A DNA stretch of 64,000 bases from Pseudomonas fluorescens (GCF_000730425.1 NZ_CP008896.1:2976001-3040000), one strand, 5' to 3'; shown: positions 50,849 through 59,542, numbered from the stretch's first letter. Notes: generated by a model from the sequence alone, not told the origin. A program made the numbers and translations.

Positions 50849-50953
50849 TGCCAGCACGATTGCGATTTTTCGCCGCTTTAGGCAGCATCAAGCAGCGGGC
50901 GCCCGAGTAAAGGACCGTTTGCCGTCGTATTCCTATAGAAGTTGAGGCCTAGC

Positions 50954-51412
50954 ATGCGGATCACTCAAGCGACTCTGGAACACCTGGACCTGTTGACCCC
51001 ATTATTCGTCAAATACCGCGAGTTCTATGGCGCACTGCCCTTTCCGGACTCATCCCGGGCCTTTCTGGAAAAGCGCCTGCGGCGCAAGGAATCGGTGATC
51101 TACCTGGCCCTGGCGGATGATGACGACAAAAAATTAATGGGCTTTTGCCAGCTCTATCCGAGTTTTTCCTCGCTGTCGTTGAAACGGGTGTGGATCCTCA
51201 ATGACATCTACGTCGCCGAAGACGCCCGACGTCAACTGGTAGCGGACAACCTGATGCGCACCGCGAAAAAGATGGCCAAGGAAACCAATGCCGTGCGATT
51301 GCGCGTGTCGACCAGCAGCGACAACGCCGTGGCACAGAAGACTTATGAGTCCATAGGCTTTCGTGAAGACACCGAGTTCAAGAACTACACGCTGCCGATC
51401 AGTGAAGACTAA
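50954..51412 (+). CDS. GNAT family N-acetyltransferase
   Basis: A 152-aa acetyltransferase with the motif A region VWILNDIYVAEDARRQLVADN (acetyl-CoA binding in a slightly divergent form, RRQLVADNL in place of the usual RGxGxG/A) and the C-terminal NAVAQKTYESIGFREDTEFK. Substrate unknown. P. aeruginosa has an acetyltransferase at this place after eutC. Separated by 105 bases from eutC, so probably has its own promoter. Confidence 0.85.
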   Translation: MRITQATLEHLDLLTPLFVKYREFYGALPFPDSSRAFLEKRLRRKESVIYLALADDDDKKLMGFCQLYPSFSSLSLKRVWILNDIYVAEDARRQLVADNLMRTAKKMAKETNAVRLRVSTSSDNAVAQKTYESIGFREDTEFKNYTLPISED

Positions 51413-51429
51413 AAGGCATCCCCACCCAA

Positions 51430-51517
51430 GAGGAGCCGGCTTGCCGGCGATGGCGGTATGTCTTTCCCATTGATGCAAGCTGATACACCGCTATCGCCGG
51501 CAAGCCGGCTCCTACAG
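51430..51517. repeat. REPIN between the acetyltransferase and DedA genes
   Basis: AGGAGCCGGCTTGCCGGCGA (left) and TCGCCGGCAAGCCGGCTCCT (right) are exact inverted copies with about 45 bases between. Same REP class as the one before ldcA. Confidence 0.85.
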
Positions 51518-51695
51518 GTTGGGCCGTGTGATTCTCACGACATCCCCCGCTACAAAACCAACACGCTTTTCACCATTCAGTCCGTATAATGCCGACCTTT
51601 TAGGGTTGTAAGAAAAACGGCATACACGCGTAGCCTTATTGCCCGAAGCCTCCGCACAGGCCCGCAGAGTCGGGCCATTCACACAGGTGCCATCC

Positions 51696-52352
51696 ATGGA
51701 TTTCAACCCGCTCGACCTTATCCTGCATCTCGACGTGTATCTCGACCTGCTGGTAACCAATTACGGTCCGTGGATCTACGCCATCCTGTTCCTGGTGATT
51801 TTTTGCGAAACCGGCCTGGTGGTCATGCCATTTTTGCCCGGCGACTCTCTGCTGTTTATTGCCGGCGCGGTAGCCGCAGGTGGCGGCATGGACCCGGTCC
51901 TGCTTGGTGGCCTGCTGATGCTGGCGGCGATCCTCGGTGACAGCACCAATTACGTGATCGGCCGAACCGCCGGGGAACGCTTGTTCAGCAACCCCAACTC
52001 GAAGATCTTCCGCCGCGACTACCTGCAAAAGACCCACGACTTCTACGACAAGCACGGCGGCAAAACCGTAACCCTGGCGCGCTTCCTGCCGATCCTGCGC
52101 ACCTTCGCGCCATTCGTCGCCGGCGTCGCCAAAATGCCATACCCGCGCTTCTTCGGCTTCAGCGTGCTGGGCACCATCCTCTGGGTCGGCGGCCTGGTCA
52201 CCCTCGGCTACTTCTTCGGTAACGTACCGTTCATCAAGAAAAACCTGTCGCTGCTGGTGGTGTTCATCATCCTGCTGTCGCTGGTGCCGATGATCATTGG
52301 TGTGGCCCGCAGCCGCTTCGGTCGCACATCATCCGAAGCCAAGCCGCACTGA
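51696..52352 (+). CDS. DedA family membrane protein
   Basis: A 218-aa protein with the DedA pattern: FCETGLVVMPFLPGDSLLF, GDSTNYVIGRTAGERLF, and the signature ARFLPILRTFAPFVAGVAKM with conserved Arg residues. Several membrane segments. DedA proteins are needed for proton-motive-force homeostasis, polymyxin tolerance and undecaprenyl-phosphate recycling in several bacteria; the specific role here is not known. ATG at 51696. The mtfA start is 6 bases after its stop. Confidence 0.9.
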   Translation: MDFNPLDLILHLDVYLDLLVTNYGPWIYAILFLVIFCETGLVVMPFLPGDSLLFIAGAVAAGGGMDPVLLGGLLMLAAILGDSTNYVIGRTAGERLFSNPNSKIFRRDYLQKTHDFYDKHGGKTVTLARFLPILRTFAPFVAGVAKMPYPRFFGFSVLGTILWVGGLVTLGYFFGNVPFIKKNLSLLVVFIILLSLVPMIIGVARSRFGRTSSEAKPH

Positions 52353-52358
52353 TCGGCC

Positions 52359-53171
52359 GTGTGGTCCCTCAGCGCCTGGCGTCGCCGGCGTATCCTGGCC
52401 AGACATCCCGTTGCCGATGACACTTGGCAGCGGGTACGCCATCACCTGACCTTCCTCGACGGCATCAGCACCGAGCAGGATCAATGGTTGCGTGAAGCCA
52501 GCGTGCTGTTCCTCGCCGAAAAACACCTCACGGCCCTGCCCGGCGTCGAACTGCATCAGGAACAACGCCTGCTGCTCGCTGCCCAGGCCCAGCTGCCACT
52601 GATGAACCTGGGCGCGCTGGATTGGTATCAGGGCTTCCACGAAATCATCCTCTACCCCGATGACTTTCGCAGCCCCCAGCGCCATCGCGACGCCAGCGGC
52701 GTGGAACATGAATGGGATGGCGAACACAGTGGCGAAGCCTGGCAACAAGGCCCGGTGATACTCGCCTGGCCGGGCGTACTGGCCAGTGGCAATTGGGAAG
52801 GCTACAACCTGGTCATCCATGAACTGGCGCACAAGCTCGACATGCTCAATGGCGACGCCAACGGTCTGCCACCGCTGCACAACGATATGCGCGTACAAGC
52901 GTGGGCCAGCGTGATGCAGAGCGCTTATGACGACCTCAACCGCCAGCTCGACCACAACCCCGACGCCGAAACCGCCATCGACCCTTACGCGGCAGAAAAC
53001 CCGGCGGAATTTTTTGCGGTCACCAGCGAATATTTTTTCAGCGCCCCGGATTTGCTCATCGGCAGTTATCCACAGGTCTACGAGCAACTGAGCCACTTTT
53101 ACCGCCAGGATCCACTGGCCCGCCTGAAACATCTGCAAGCCAGCGACCCACGCTATCAGACTGAAGACTAA
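52359..53171 (+). CDS. mtfA: Zinc peptidase MtfA
   Basis: A 270-aa metallopeptidase of the MtfA family, which in E. coli titrates the glucose repressor Mlc. The HExxH motif is NLVIHELAHKLDMLNGDANG, and the third ligand region is AENPAEFFAVTSEYFF. GTG start at 52359, 6 bases after dedA, so coupled translation is likely. Mlc has no clear partner in this window, so the substrate is open. Confidence 0.9.
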   Translation: MWSLSAWRRRRILARHPVADDTWQRVRHHLTFLDGISTEQDQWLREASVLFLAEKHLTALPGVELHQEQRLLLAAQAQLPLMNLGALDWYQGFHEIILYPDDFRSPQRHRDASGVEHEWDGEHSGEAWQQGPVILAWPGVLASGNWEGYNLVIHELAHKLDMLNGDANGLPPLHNDMRVQAWASVMQSAYDDLNRQLDHNPDAETAIDPYAAENPAEFFAVTSEYFFSAPDLLIGSYPQVYEQLSHFYRQDPLARLKHLQASDPRYQTED

Positions 53172-53282
53172 GTACCGTACGACGTCTGGCGCGTGGCATC
53201 GGCGCAGGAATATGCCTATAATCGCCGCCACTTTTAGGCCAATCCGGCCAATTCACTTGGCCAACTACGGGGGCAACGCCCA

Positions 53283-53810
53283 ATGAGCTACAGCAAGATT
53301 CCGGCTGGCAAAGACCTGCCGAACGACATCTACGTCGCCATCGAGATTCCGGCCAACCACGCGCCGATCAAATACGAAATCGACAAAGACAGCGACTGCC
53401 TGTTCGTTGACCGTTTCATGGCCACCCCGATGTTCTACCCGGCCAACTACGGTTTCATCCCCAACACCCTGGCTGACGACGGTGACCCCCTCGACGTGCT
53501 GGTCGTGACCCCTTACCCGGTCACCCCAGGCTCGGTCATCCGCGCCCGCCCGGTGGGTATTCTGAACATGACCGACGACGGCGGCGGTGATGCCAAAGTT
53601 ATCGCAGTGCCACACGACAAGCTGTCCCAGCTGTACGTCGACGTGAAGGAATACACCGACCTGCCACCGCTGTTGCTGGAGCAGATCAAGCACTTCTTCG
53701 AGAACTACAAAGACCTCGAAAAAGGCAAATGGGTGAAGATCGACGGCTGGGGTAACGCAGACGCCGCCCGCGCCGAGATCATGAAGTCGGTAGCCGCCTA
53801 CAAAGGCTGA
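53283..53810 (+). CDS. ppa: Inorganic pyrophosphatase Ppa
   Basis: Family I pyrophosphatase that removes PPi from biosynthetic reactions. The 175-aa protein has the metal site [16 protein letters not shown] and NYGFIPNTL; length is normal. Followed by a strong terminator. Last conserved gene of the syntenic block; accessory DNA begins after it. Confidence 0.96.
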   Translation: MSYSKIPAGKDLPNDIYVAIEIPANHAPIKYEIDKDSDCLFVDRFMATPMFYPANYGFIPNTLADDGDPLDVLVVTPYPVTPGSVIRARPVGILNMTDDGGGDAKVIAVPHDKLSQLYVDVKEYTDLPPLLLEQIKHFFENYKDLEKGKWVKIDGWGNADAARAEIMKSVAAYKG

Positions 53811-53840
53811 TACCCGCTGCTCATTGCTACGGCAATCAAA

Positions 53841-53868
53841 AAAGCCCCGATCATTCGGGGCTTTTTTT
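53841..53868 (+). terminator. Terminator after ppa
   Basis: AAAGCCCCGA, loop TCAT, TCGGGGCTTT and a run of T: a textbook intrinsic terminator 31 bases past the ppa stop. The A-run before the stem makes it usable on both strands. Confidence 0.9.
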
Positions 53869-54035
53869 GTGGGAAAATCGTAAACATCAAGTTCAAAAAA
53901 TAAACAACCCAGCAACTAACGTTTAATAATAAAGATTTAAAACCTGACTTTACTTGCAATAAGGAAATACTTACATACAGCAACTCAACACATAGTTTAT
54001 TTGATCTTACTTTCCGGCAAGTAAACTCTGCGTTT

Positions 54036-54809
54036 ATGAATACATCAGGTGATCGTTTAAGAACGTTACTTCGGGAAGTTCATCTTTCCGCTTCCGACTT
54101 CGCCAAGAATCGCGACGTCACGCCCCAGCACGTGAACAACTGGTTCAAGCGTGGCGTGCCCATGGCCCGGCTCGACGAAATAGCAGAACTGCTATGCGTC
54201 ACCAGCCGCTGGCTGCGCACCGGCGAAGGCCCCAAACACCCGCCGACCAACTACCCACTGGAAGGCCCAAACACTGGAAACAACGCTGCCGCACGTGAAG
54301 ACTGCGGCCACTACCGTTGCGGCCACAACAGCGGCCCCGAAAAAATCGACGTGGAGATCCCCCTCCACGCCTCCTTCAACGCCCAGGAAAGCCTACGCCT
54401 CTCCCTGCACACCCTGGAACAACTCAACGTCACCGCCGAACGCGCCTTGGGGGCCTATATGGTCGGCAACAGCATGATCGAGATCATCCAGGACGGCGCC
54501 ATCCTGGCCATCGACCGCGGCCGCACCCAAATCATCGACGGCGAAATCTACGCCCTCGAACACGACGGAATGCTGCGTATCAAATACCTCTACAACCGCC
54601 CCGGCGGCGGCCTGCGCATGCGCAGCCACAACGGCAACGAACACCCAGACGAACTCCTGACCTACGACCAACGCTTTGAACAAAACGTCCAGATCCTGGG
54701 TTGGGTCTTCTGGTGGTCCACCCTCAACAACCGCCGCCCACCGGTCCCGCTGGATGACCATCTGATCGGCTACGACAGCGCTAAACCAGACCAGACGCTG
54801 GAAAACTGA
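54036..54809 (+). CDS. CI/LexA-like repressor (Xre HTH plus S24 domain)
   Basis: A 257-aa regulator. The N-terminal HTH (LREVHLSASDFAKNRDVTPQ) is followed by VNNWFKRGVPMARLDEIAEL. The C-terminal S24 domain has the nucleophile Ser in MVGNSMIEIIQDGAI and the Lys in DGMLRIKYLYN, so autocleavage on RecA activation is possible; an Ala-Gly cleavage site is not obvious. A Cys/His segment (CGHYRCGH) lies between the domains. The 225-base AT-rich stretch upstream should carry its promoter and operators. It lies outside the integrase gene and is followed by two micro-ORFs. Confidence 0.82.
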   Translation: MNTSGDRLRTLLREVHLSASDFAKNRDVTPQHVNNWFKRGVPMARLDEIAELLCVTSRWLRTGEGPKHPPTNYPLEGPNTGNNAAAREDCGHYRCGHNSGPEKIDVEIPLHASFNAQESLRLSLHTLEQLNVTAERALGAYMVGNSMIEIIQDGAILAIDRGRTQIIDGEIYALEHDGMLRIKYLYNRPGGGLRMRSHNGNEHPDELLTYDQRFEQNVQILGWVFWWSTLNNRRPPVPLDDHLIGYDSAKPDQTLEN

Positions 54810-54825
54810 AAGGAGTGTAAGTATC

Positions 54826-54900
54826 ATGCGCGGCACATTTGGCAGGGGTTGGCGTAAAGCCAACACACCCCGCCCGGCGACGCGGAGGAGTTCCCGCTGA
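54826..54900 (+). CDS. Basic micro-ORF (24 aa) after the repressor gene
   Basis: ATG at 54826 with AGGAGT ten bases upstream encodes a 24-residue Arg/Lys-rich peptide (MRGTFGRGWRKANTPRPA, then TRRSSR). Its codons span a hairpin (GGGGTTGGC / GCCAAC with CCCC). It lies 16 bases after the repressor stop and its stop overlaps the next ATG (TGATG). Unknown; may be a peptide or a regulatory leader. Confidence 0.45.
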   Translation: MRGTFGRGWRKANTPRPATRRSSR

Positions 54901-54971
54901 TGCCCCTCTCTATCACTTTGGGCGCAAGCTTGAGTGAACGATTGAAGGCTGGTGAGGTTTACCAAAAATAA
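54900..54971 (+). CDS. Second micro-ORF (23 aa) before the terminator
   Basis: ATG at 54900 with GAGGAG nine bases upstream encodes MPLSITLGASLSERLKAGEV followed by YQK. The start overlaps the preceding stop, and an intrinsic terminator follows 18 bases after the stop. The C-terminal half looks helical. Not recognised. Confidence 0.45.
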   Translation: MPLSITLGASLSERLKAGEVYQK

Positions 54972-54989
54972 ACTTAACCAGTCCCCGAG

Positions 54990-55013
54990 AAGCCGGCCAC
55001 AAGCCGGCTTTTT
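54990..55013 (+). terminator. Terminator of the repressor operon
   Basis: AAGCCGGC, loop CACAA, GCCGGCTT, then TTT. An 8-bp perfect stem with a T-run, closing the transcript from 54036. Confidence 0.85.
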
Positions 55014-55133
55014 AATTGTCCGAAATAATCCTATCCCATCCAAGAGCCCACCTGATAGCCTAGCTAATACAGGGGGTTTAGGCATCCCCTTGTCCAATGG
55101 CGCTCAACGCCATTTGACCTCATCCGACGATGA

Positions 55134-55157
55134 AGTGGGGGGACAAGTGGGGGGACA
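55134..55157 (+). repeat. Tandem 12-base repeat before the integrase
   Basis: AGTGGGGGGACA occurs twice without a gap, 24 bases before the integrase ATG. Repeats here can be arm-binding sites for the integrase or part of the attachment region. A nearby hairpin (AATGGCG, CTCAA, CGCCATT at 55096-55114) lies upstream. No second copy was seen further right. Confidence 0.5.
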
Positions 55158-55180
55158 AAAAGGACGACTGGGGAAATCCA

Positions 55181-56422
55181 ATGGGTAAGCTGAATCCGAA
55201 ACAAGTCGAAAACCTGACCGAACCTGGCACCTATGAGGATGGTGACGGACTAAGGTTGGTCGTCAAATCTACCGGACGTAAATCCTGGCTACTTCGCTTC
55301 CAACTGGCAGGCCGTCGCAGAGAAATGGGCCTGGGTTCATTCCCAGAAGTAGGCCTCAAGAAAGCCAGGCAAGAAGCCAGTGCTAAACGCAGCCAATTGA
55401 GCGACGGTATAGATCCTCTAGCTGCTCGCGACATTGAGCGCGCTGCCCAGCTCGAAGCACAACGAACCAGCGAGGCGAAGCAGCTGAAGTTCGAGACGCT
55501 CGCGAAAGAATACTGCGAAGCACATGGGGGCGCCTGGTCAGAAAAGTGGCGTAAAGGCTGGCTACGGAAACTGGAGCTGTATGCTTTTGACCACATCGGC
55601 AAGTTGTCAGCCGAGAAGATCGGTACTCCACAGGTCCTCAAGGTGTTGCAACCCATCTGGGCCGCCAAAACCAGAACCGCCGACGAAGTACGTGGCCAGA
55701 TTGAACAAGTTCTGGACGCTGCCAAGGCACGCAACCTGCGAGAGGGTGAGAACCCCGCTCGCTGGCGTGGGCACTTAGACAATCTGTTGAGTCGTGCTGA
55801 AAAGAAAAAGGCTCGAAAGCGTGAGCACTTTGATGCTTTGCGGTGGCAGGACGTGCCAGCATTGATGGCCAAACTCAGTACAAACACAACGCCAGCGTCC
55901 TTGGCAGCCCAACTGCTGATCATGACCAGCGCACGCGCCCATATGGTGAGGTTCGCGCGCTGGGATGAGTTTGACCTGGAAGCTGGCACTTGGTCTCTGC
56001 CAGATGAGCGCATGAAGATGCGAGTGGCCTTTGTAATCCCACTTGCCGATCAAGTCATGGTGCTGGTTCAAAGCATTCCAAGAACACCTGAAAGCCCTTT
56101 CCTCTTCCCTGGTCAAGGCAAGACAGGAGTGATGCACGCGAATGCTATACGCACCCTTCTGCATGGCATGAAATATGACCACATCACTCGGCACGGTTTT
56201 CGTTCTTCATTTCGAGATTGGTCAGGTGAGTGCACAAATTTTCCTCGCGAAGTCTGCGAGATGGCGCTCGCTCATGACGAGCGCGACCAAACCGAGGGAG
56301 CCTACTCTCGCACTGACTTTCTCGACAAGCGACGCGCCCTGATGACCGGATGGGCTAATTACTTGACCTCTAAGGAGCCGCCGCAAGCAATCACTCATGA
56401 GCAGCAGGCAGCCAAAGTGTAA
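55181..56422 (+). CDS. int: Tyrosine-recombinase integrase (DUF4102, P4-like)
   Basis: Site-specific integrase of 413 aa. An N-terminal DUF4102 arm-binding domain (about residues 1-85; KSTGRKSWLLRFQLAGRRRE) precedes a SAM-like core-binding domain and the catalytic domain, where Arg (LIMTSARAHMVRFARWDEFD), HxxR (RHGFRSSFRDW), the second His (ALAHDERDQ) and the Tyr (EGAYSRTDF) are present. So it looks functional. An in-frame ATG at 55130 would extend it through the tandem repeat but has no ribosome site. This type normally uses tRNA or similar sites; none is visible to its left. Confidence 0.92.
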   Translation: MGKLNPKQVENLTEPGTYEDGDGLRLVVKSTGRKSWLLRFQLAGRRREMGLGSFPEVGLKKARQEASAKRSQLSDGIDPLAARDIERAAQLEAQRTSEAKQLKFETLAKEYCEAHGGAWSEKWRKGWLRKLELYAFDHIGKLSAEKIGTPQVLKVLQPIWAAKTRTADEVRGQIEQVLDAAKARNLREGENPARWRGHLDNLLSRAEKKKARKREHFDALRWQDVPALMAKLSTNTTPASLAAQLLIMTSARAHMVRFARWDEFDLEAGTWSLPDERMKMRVAFVIPLADQVMVLVQSIPRTPESPFLFPGQGKTGVMHANAIRTLLHGMKYDHITRHGFRSSFRDWSGECTNFPREVCEMALAHDERDQTEGAYSRTDFLDKRRALMTGWANYLTSKEPPQAITHEQQAAKV

Positions 56423-56585
56423 TGATGGCGCTTACGGGCAACGCAGCTACCACAACTTTGAGAAAGCCCATGATAAAAATAGATACCCGCTTGTACGAGA
56501 GCATCACATGCCCACGCCAGCTCGGAGATTCTCCGCAATCTAAGCATCGCTGCTACCCTGTCGCTTCAATTTCCAGGATAGGAAT

Positions 56586-57599
56586 GTGATTGTGTCGTTC
56601 CGGAATTACAGCGAGACAAACCCAGAAAGGCCTAATTTAGGCACTTTGAAGATGCTGCTCACTCAAGCTAAAAATGTCGTAGAGAGCGTGTTCAATCAGC
56701 TAGGAACCCCTCCACCTGCACGAAATCAACAATTGCAGGCGCTGTATGAAAGGATGGGCAGTTTTGAGATCCAGCCTCACCAGGACAAACAAGTCGATCT
56801 GATTATCCGACAGGGCCAGGTCGCGATTGAAGAACAGTTGATTGAGCATGCCGACACTGCCCTTCGTCAAGCAGTCTATGTGCAGTTTATCCACGACAAA
56901 CACCTGCCACCACAGAGTACGTCGGGCCCAACCGCCGCCTATGAGCATCACTTACAGGAAATGATCACGGCCTTGATGCTGGCCAATCGTCACCTGGCGA
57001 TGCTAGAAGCACTCAAGAACCTAGAGGGCAAACACTATGGTGTACGCGCGGCCCGGGGAGGCCACGCTAAAAACCAGCAACCCTCCAGCAAGATGACTTC
57101 CCAACTTATTCGCACCATGGTCAAGGGCATGCTCTACAACAAACCTGACCTCGCGAATAGTAATAAGACCGAAGTAGCCGATGCGATGGCCACGCGCATT
57201 TATAAAGCCAACCGCGAATTTGAAATGCTTGATATCACTAATATCAACGATTTGAAGCATGAGGTTCGCGAACTTCTGTTCGACTTTGCCAACATCGGTA
57301 AACGCGGCAACCGGCGGCAGACAGACCGCCAAAGACTCGGGCATATCCTGCGTCATTCATTTCCCACGCGAGATACGGAAGAAGCGCGCCAGATGGATGT
57401 CGACGCAGCACGCACCAGGGGGCGGATTGAAGGAGTGAGAACAGCGTTAGCTCTGCAACTTAAGCAGCGCTTTGGAGCGCTGCAGGGGTCAGCAATTGAA
57501 AAGCTGGAGACCACTGACGACCTGGATCAACTGCAAATCTACCTGGAGCGGCTAACAGAGGCCCGGTCTATAGATGACGTCATCCAGAACAGCGAATGA
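56586..57599 (+). CDS. Unknown 337-aa protein beside the integrase
   Basis: Not recognised as a whole. Residues 1-230 are helical and charged (PHQDKQVDLIIRQGQVAIEE, RAARGGHAKNQQPSSK). The last 60 residues (LQLKQRFGALQGSAIEKLET and DDLDQLQIYLERLTEARSID) resemble the DUF4351 tail of PD-(D/E)XK/Rpn-type proteins, but no nuclease motif is obvious. Start codon GTG at 56586, or GTG at 56592; both fit a GGA ribosome site. It sits in the cargo position next to the integrase, in codon use and composition unlike the chromosomal genes. It lies alone, with 163 bases before and 203 bases after. Confidence 0.7.
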   Translation: MIVSFRNYSETNPERPNLGTLKMLLTQAKNVVESVFNQLGTPPPARNQQLQALYERMGSFEIQPHQDKQVDLIIRQGQVAIEEQLIEHADTALRQAVYVQFIHDKHLPPQSTSGPTAAYEHHLQEMITALMLANRHLAMLEALKNLEGKHYGVRAARGGHAKNQQPSSKMTSQLIRTMVKGMLYNKPDLANSNKTEVADAMATRIYKANREFEMLDITNINDLKHEVRELLFDFANIGKRGNRRQTDRQRLGHILRHSFPTRDTEEARQMDVDAARTRGRIEGVRTALALQLKQRFGALQGSAIEKLETTDDLDQLQIYLERLTEARSIDDVIQNSE

Positions 57600-57792
57600 A
57601 CGATATTTATCTAAATGAAAACGCCACCATGATGGATGGTGCTCTCGATGCACACGAAACGGCAAGTCTTGCACTAGCTCTGTAACGAGTTACGCCTACG
57701 GGCTACTAATTAATGATCGAGAGGCGGGATAAATAGGCATCAGAGCAATCCACCGGGAGCCATCTCGGCACCACAAGACTTCTTGGGCGCCG

Positions 57793-57803
57793 CCCCCCCC
57801 CCC
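57793..57803. repeat. Run of eleven C
   Basis: Eleven C in a row, ending on the last base of the DUF3987 stop codon as read on the reverse strand. It may be a slippage site or a sequencing uncertainty. Length changes would alter only sequence past the stop. Confidence 0.6.
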
Positions 57804-59281
57804 TAAAGTGAAGTCGTCAAAGGAGTCAGAACACTTCTAGTATTCATTTTGCTCATCGAGTGCTCAGGAAATATATCAAGGTATGTGACATTTTTAGACT
57901 TTGACAGCAAAACCTTTCCTTGCGCCCAAAGCACCTCAATAGCAGGGTCCAGCCGCTTTAATTTTCGCAACTGACTGGGCCCCCTTTGTAGAATTGAGTT
58001 CTTCACCACAAACCTCTCGCCGGCCTCTCGCTTTAACTGCAACCAAGCATCCAACTCCTGGGCATCGACCTCTTCTTGAGGCGGCGATGAAAACATCCGT
58101 AAAAACTCGTCAGAGTACCAAAAGCAAACTTCGATAGCTGCCTCCAAGGTTTCCACAGCTATTTCTCCATCTTTTTTTTCGAAGAAATGAAATATAGCAG
58201 CGACTCTGGCGATATTATCTGCCAACTTGGACGCATGATCCCCCATACCAAAATATCGCCCTCCCGGTCTAATCTGCGCCTCCACCCCATTAAAAATACT
58301 GACCCACCGGTGAATCGCCGCCTGAGAAAACCTAACCACCAACTTCGGCTTCTTGGGGTCAGCTAGAAACTCAACACTGTTCTTAAGTATCTCGCCGACG
58401 CGCTCAGAAAACCTGTCACAACAATCCCAAGGCGCGGCGCCTTCCGTAATAAACCGAGTCCCCTGAGTAGACTCTGGACTGCAAACCAAAAACCTCGCCC
58501 ACAAGCCAGACCCACGTGATTTTTCACCGTTTTTCTCCATATAGCTAAAAAATGAACTTTCTTGAACCATTAACGATACCGTCAACCGCCCTCTGACTTC
58601 ATAACTTTCAGCCGACACACGATCAACCGTTATGGCATCCCCGCTCCATAGCGCATTCTGTTTTGAGAGGTCATTGAATGCCTTACCCGTCAGCACGCCA
58701 CCGCCCTCACTGGAGATAAGTCCAGCTACTGGAATGTTCTGGTGCAAGCCAAGAAACAACGCCTCTGACGTAGCATCTTCGTACAGCAACTTGAAGCGCC
58801 TAGGTTTGATCGGCGTACAGGCTTGATGCTCCATGAGTTGTTTATCCGGATCACCCCCCTCCGCTTGATCCAATAGAAGAGCTTCTTTCAAGATAGCCTT
58901 TCGACGAGCATCCCAGATCGACTGTTTCGCACGCCAATCAGAGAGCTCTGATTGATAAATCACATCCATCTCATCCTGAAAGCGCCGAACTCCTCCCATA
59001 AATACATTCTCTGCGGTCGACTTTCGCTCCCCAGAGTTGGCCACCGTGAGCACCATTAGTGATACCGGACCGATTTGGCCATTTGGTTTACAGACATCAA
59101 TTGAACCTTGAGCCGCAGTCGCCATGGCTGGCAACGCAGCTGAATAAATAAGTGCTCGCGGGGCCATTATATTGCGCTCAGCTTCATCTACTGCGGCCCC
59201 GATAATCGGCAAAGCCATAGACCTTGGAAATGCTCGACCTGGAACAGGAAGCCAACTTGACACACCATTAGAAAAACTCAT
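57803..59281 (-). CDS. DUF3987 (YfjI-like) replication-associated protein
   Basis: A 492-aa protein of the DUF3987/YfjI type found in prophages and satellite islands, similar to primase-helicase C-terminal regions. It starts WLPVPGRAFPRSMALPIIGA-like text and has a P-loop-like segment (VANSGERKSTAENVFMGGV, with GERKST as the Walker A variant), then LISSEGGGVLTGKAF. Role: probably replication of the element (inferred). It is the last of four reverse-strand genes, 12 bases after AlpA. GAGAGGGGTGG lies before the ATG. Confidence 0.82.
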   Translation of the reverse strand: MSFSNGVSSWLPVPGRAFPRSMALPIIGAAVDEAERNIMAPRALIYSAALPAMATAAQGSIDVCKPNGQIGPVSLMVLTVANSGERKSTAENVFMGGVRRFQDEMDVIYQSELSDWRAKQSIWDARRKAILKEALLLDQAEGGDPDKQLMEHQACTPIKPRRFKLLYEDATSEALFLGLHQNIPVAGLISSEGGGVLTGKAFNDLSKQNALWSGDAITVDRVSAESYEVRGRLTVSLMVQESSFFSYMEKNGEKSRGSGLWARFLVCSPESTQGTRFITEGAAPWDCCDRFSERVGEILKNSVEFLADPKKPKLVVRFSQAAIHRWVSIFNGVEAQIRPGGRYFGMGDHASKLADNIARVAAIFHFFEKKDGEIAVETLEAAIEVCFWYSDEFLRMFSSPPQEEVDAQELDAWLQLKREAGERFVVKNSILQRGPSQLRKLKRLDPAIEVLWAQGKVLLSKSKNVTYLDIFPEHSMSKMNTRSVLTPLTTSL

Positions 59282-59293
59282 AAACCACCCCTC

Positions 59294-59542
59294 TCAAGAA
59301 TTCACGCTGTAAACATTTCGGCTTTCTGCAATTCGGGACTCAATCCACCGACAAACATCTTCCTCAATCCAACCTACAGCTGACGCCCCCAACTTAATCG
59401 GTCTGGGAAAACTGCAGTCGTACCTGGGCGACATTGGATTTAAGCGATCGTAGATGGTCGACGTACTCAGCCCGAGACGCTCTCGCAACTGCCGCATGCG
59501 CAAAATTCTTAGCATTAGTTTATTACTGTTTTCTTTGATCAT
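59294..59542 (-). CDS. AlpA-type DNA-binding regulator
   Basis: An 82-aa winged-helix/HTH protein (MLRILRMRQLRERLGLSTST, IYDRL, then FPRPIKLGASAVGWIEEDVC) of the AlpA/MerR-like excisionase-type family. In P4-like elements AlpA homologues control integrase or excision. GAGGGTG lies ahead of the ATG at 59542, which fixes the start. Cotranscribed with DUF3987. Confidence 0.85.
   Translation of the reverse strand: MIKENSNKLMLRILRMRQLRERLGLSTSTIYDRLNPMSPRYDCSFPRPIKLGASAVGWIEEDVCRWIESRIAESRNVYSVNS

Noticed and set aside
53811..55180. tRNA or tmRNA as the integrase target
   Set aside because: No T-arm GGTTCRANYCC or CCA end was found between ppa and the integrase.
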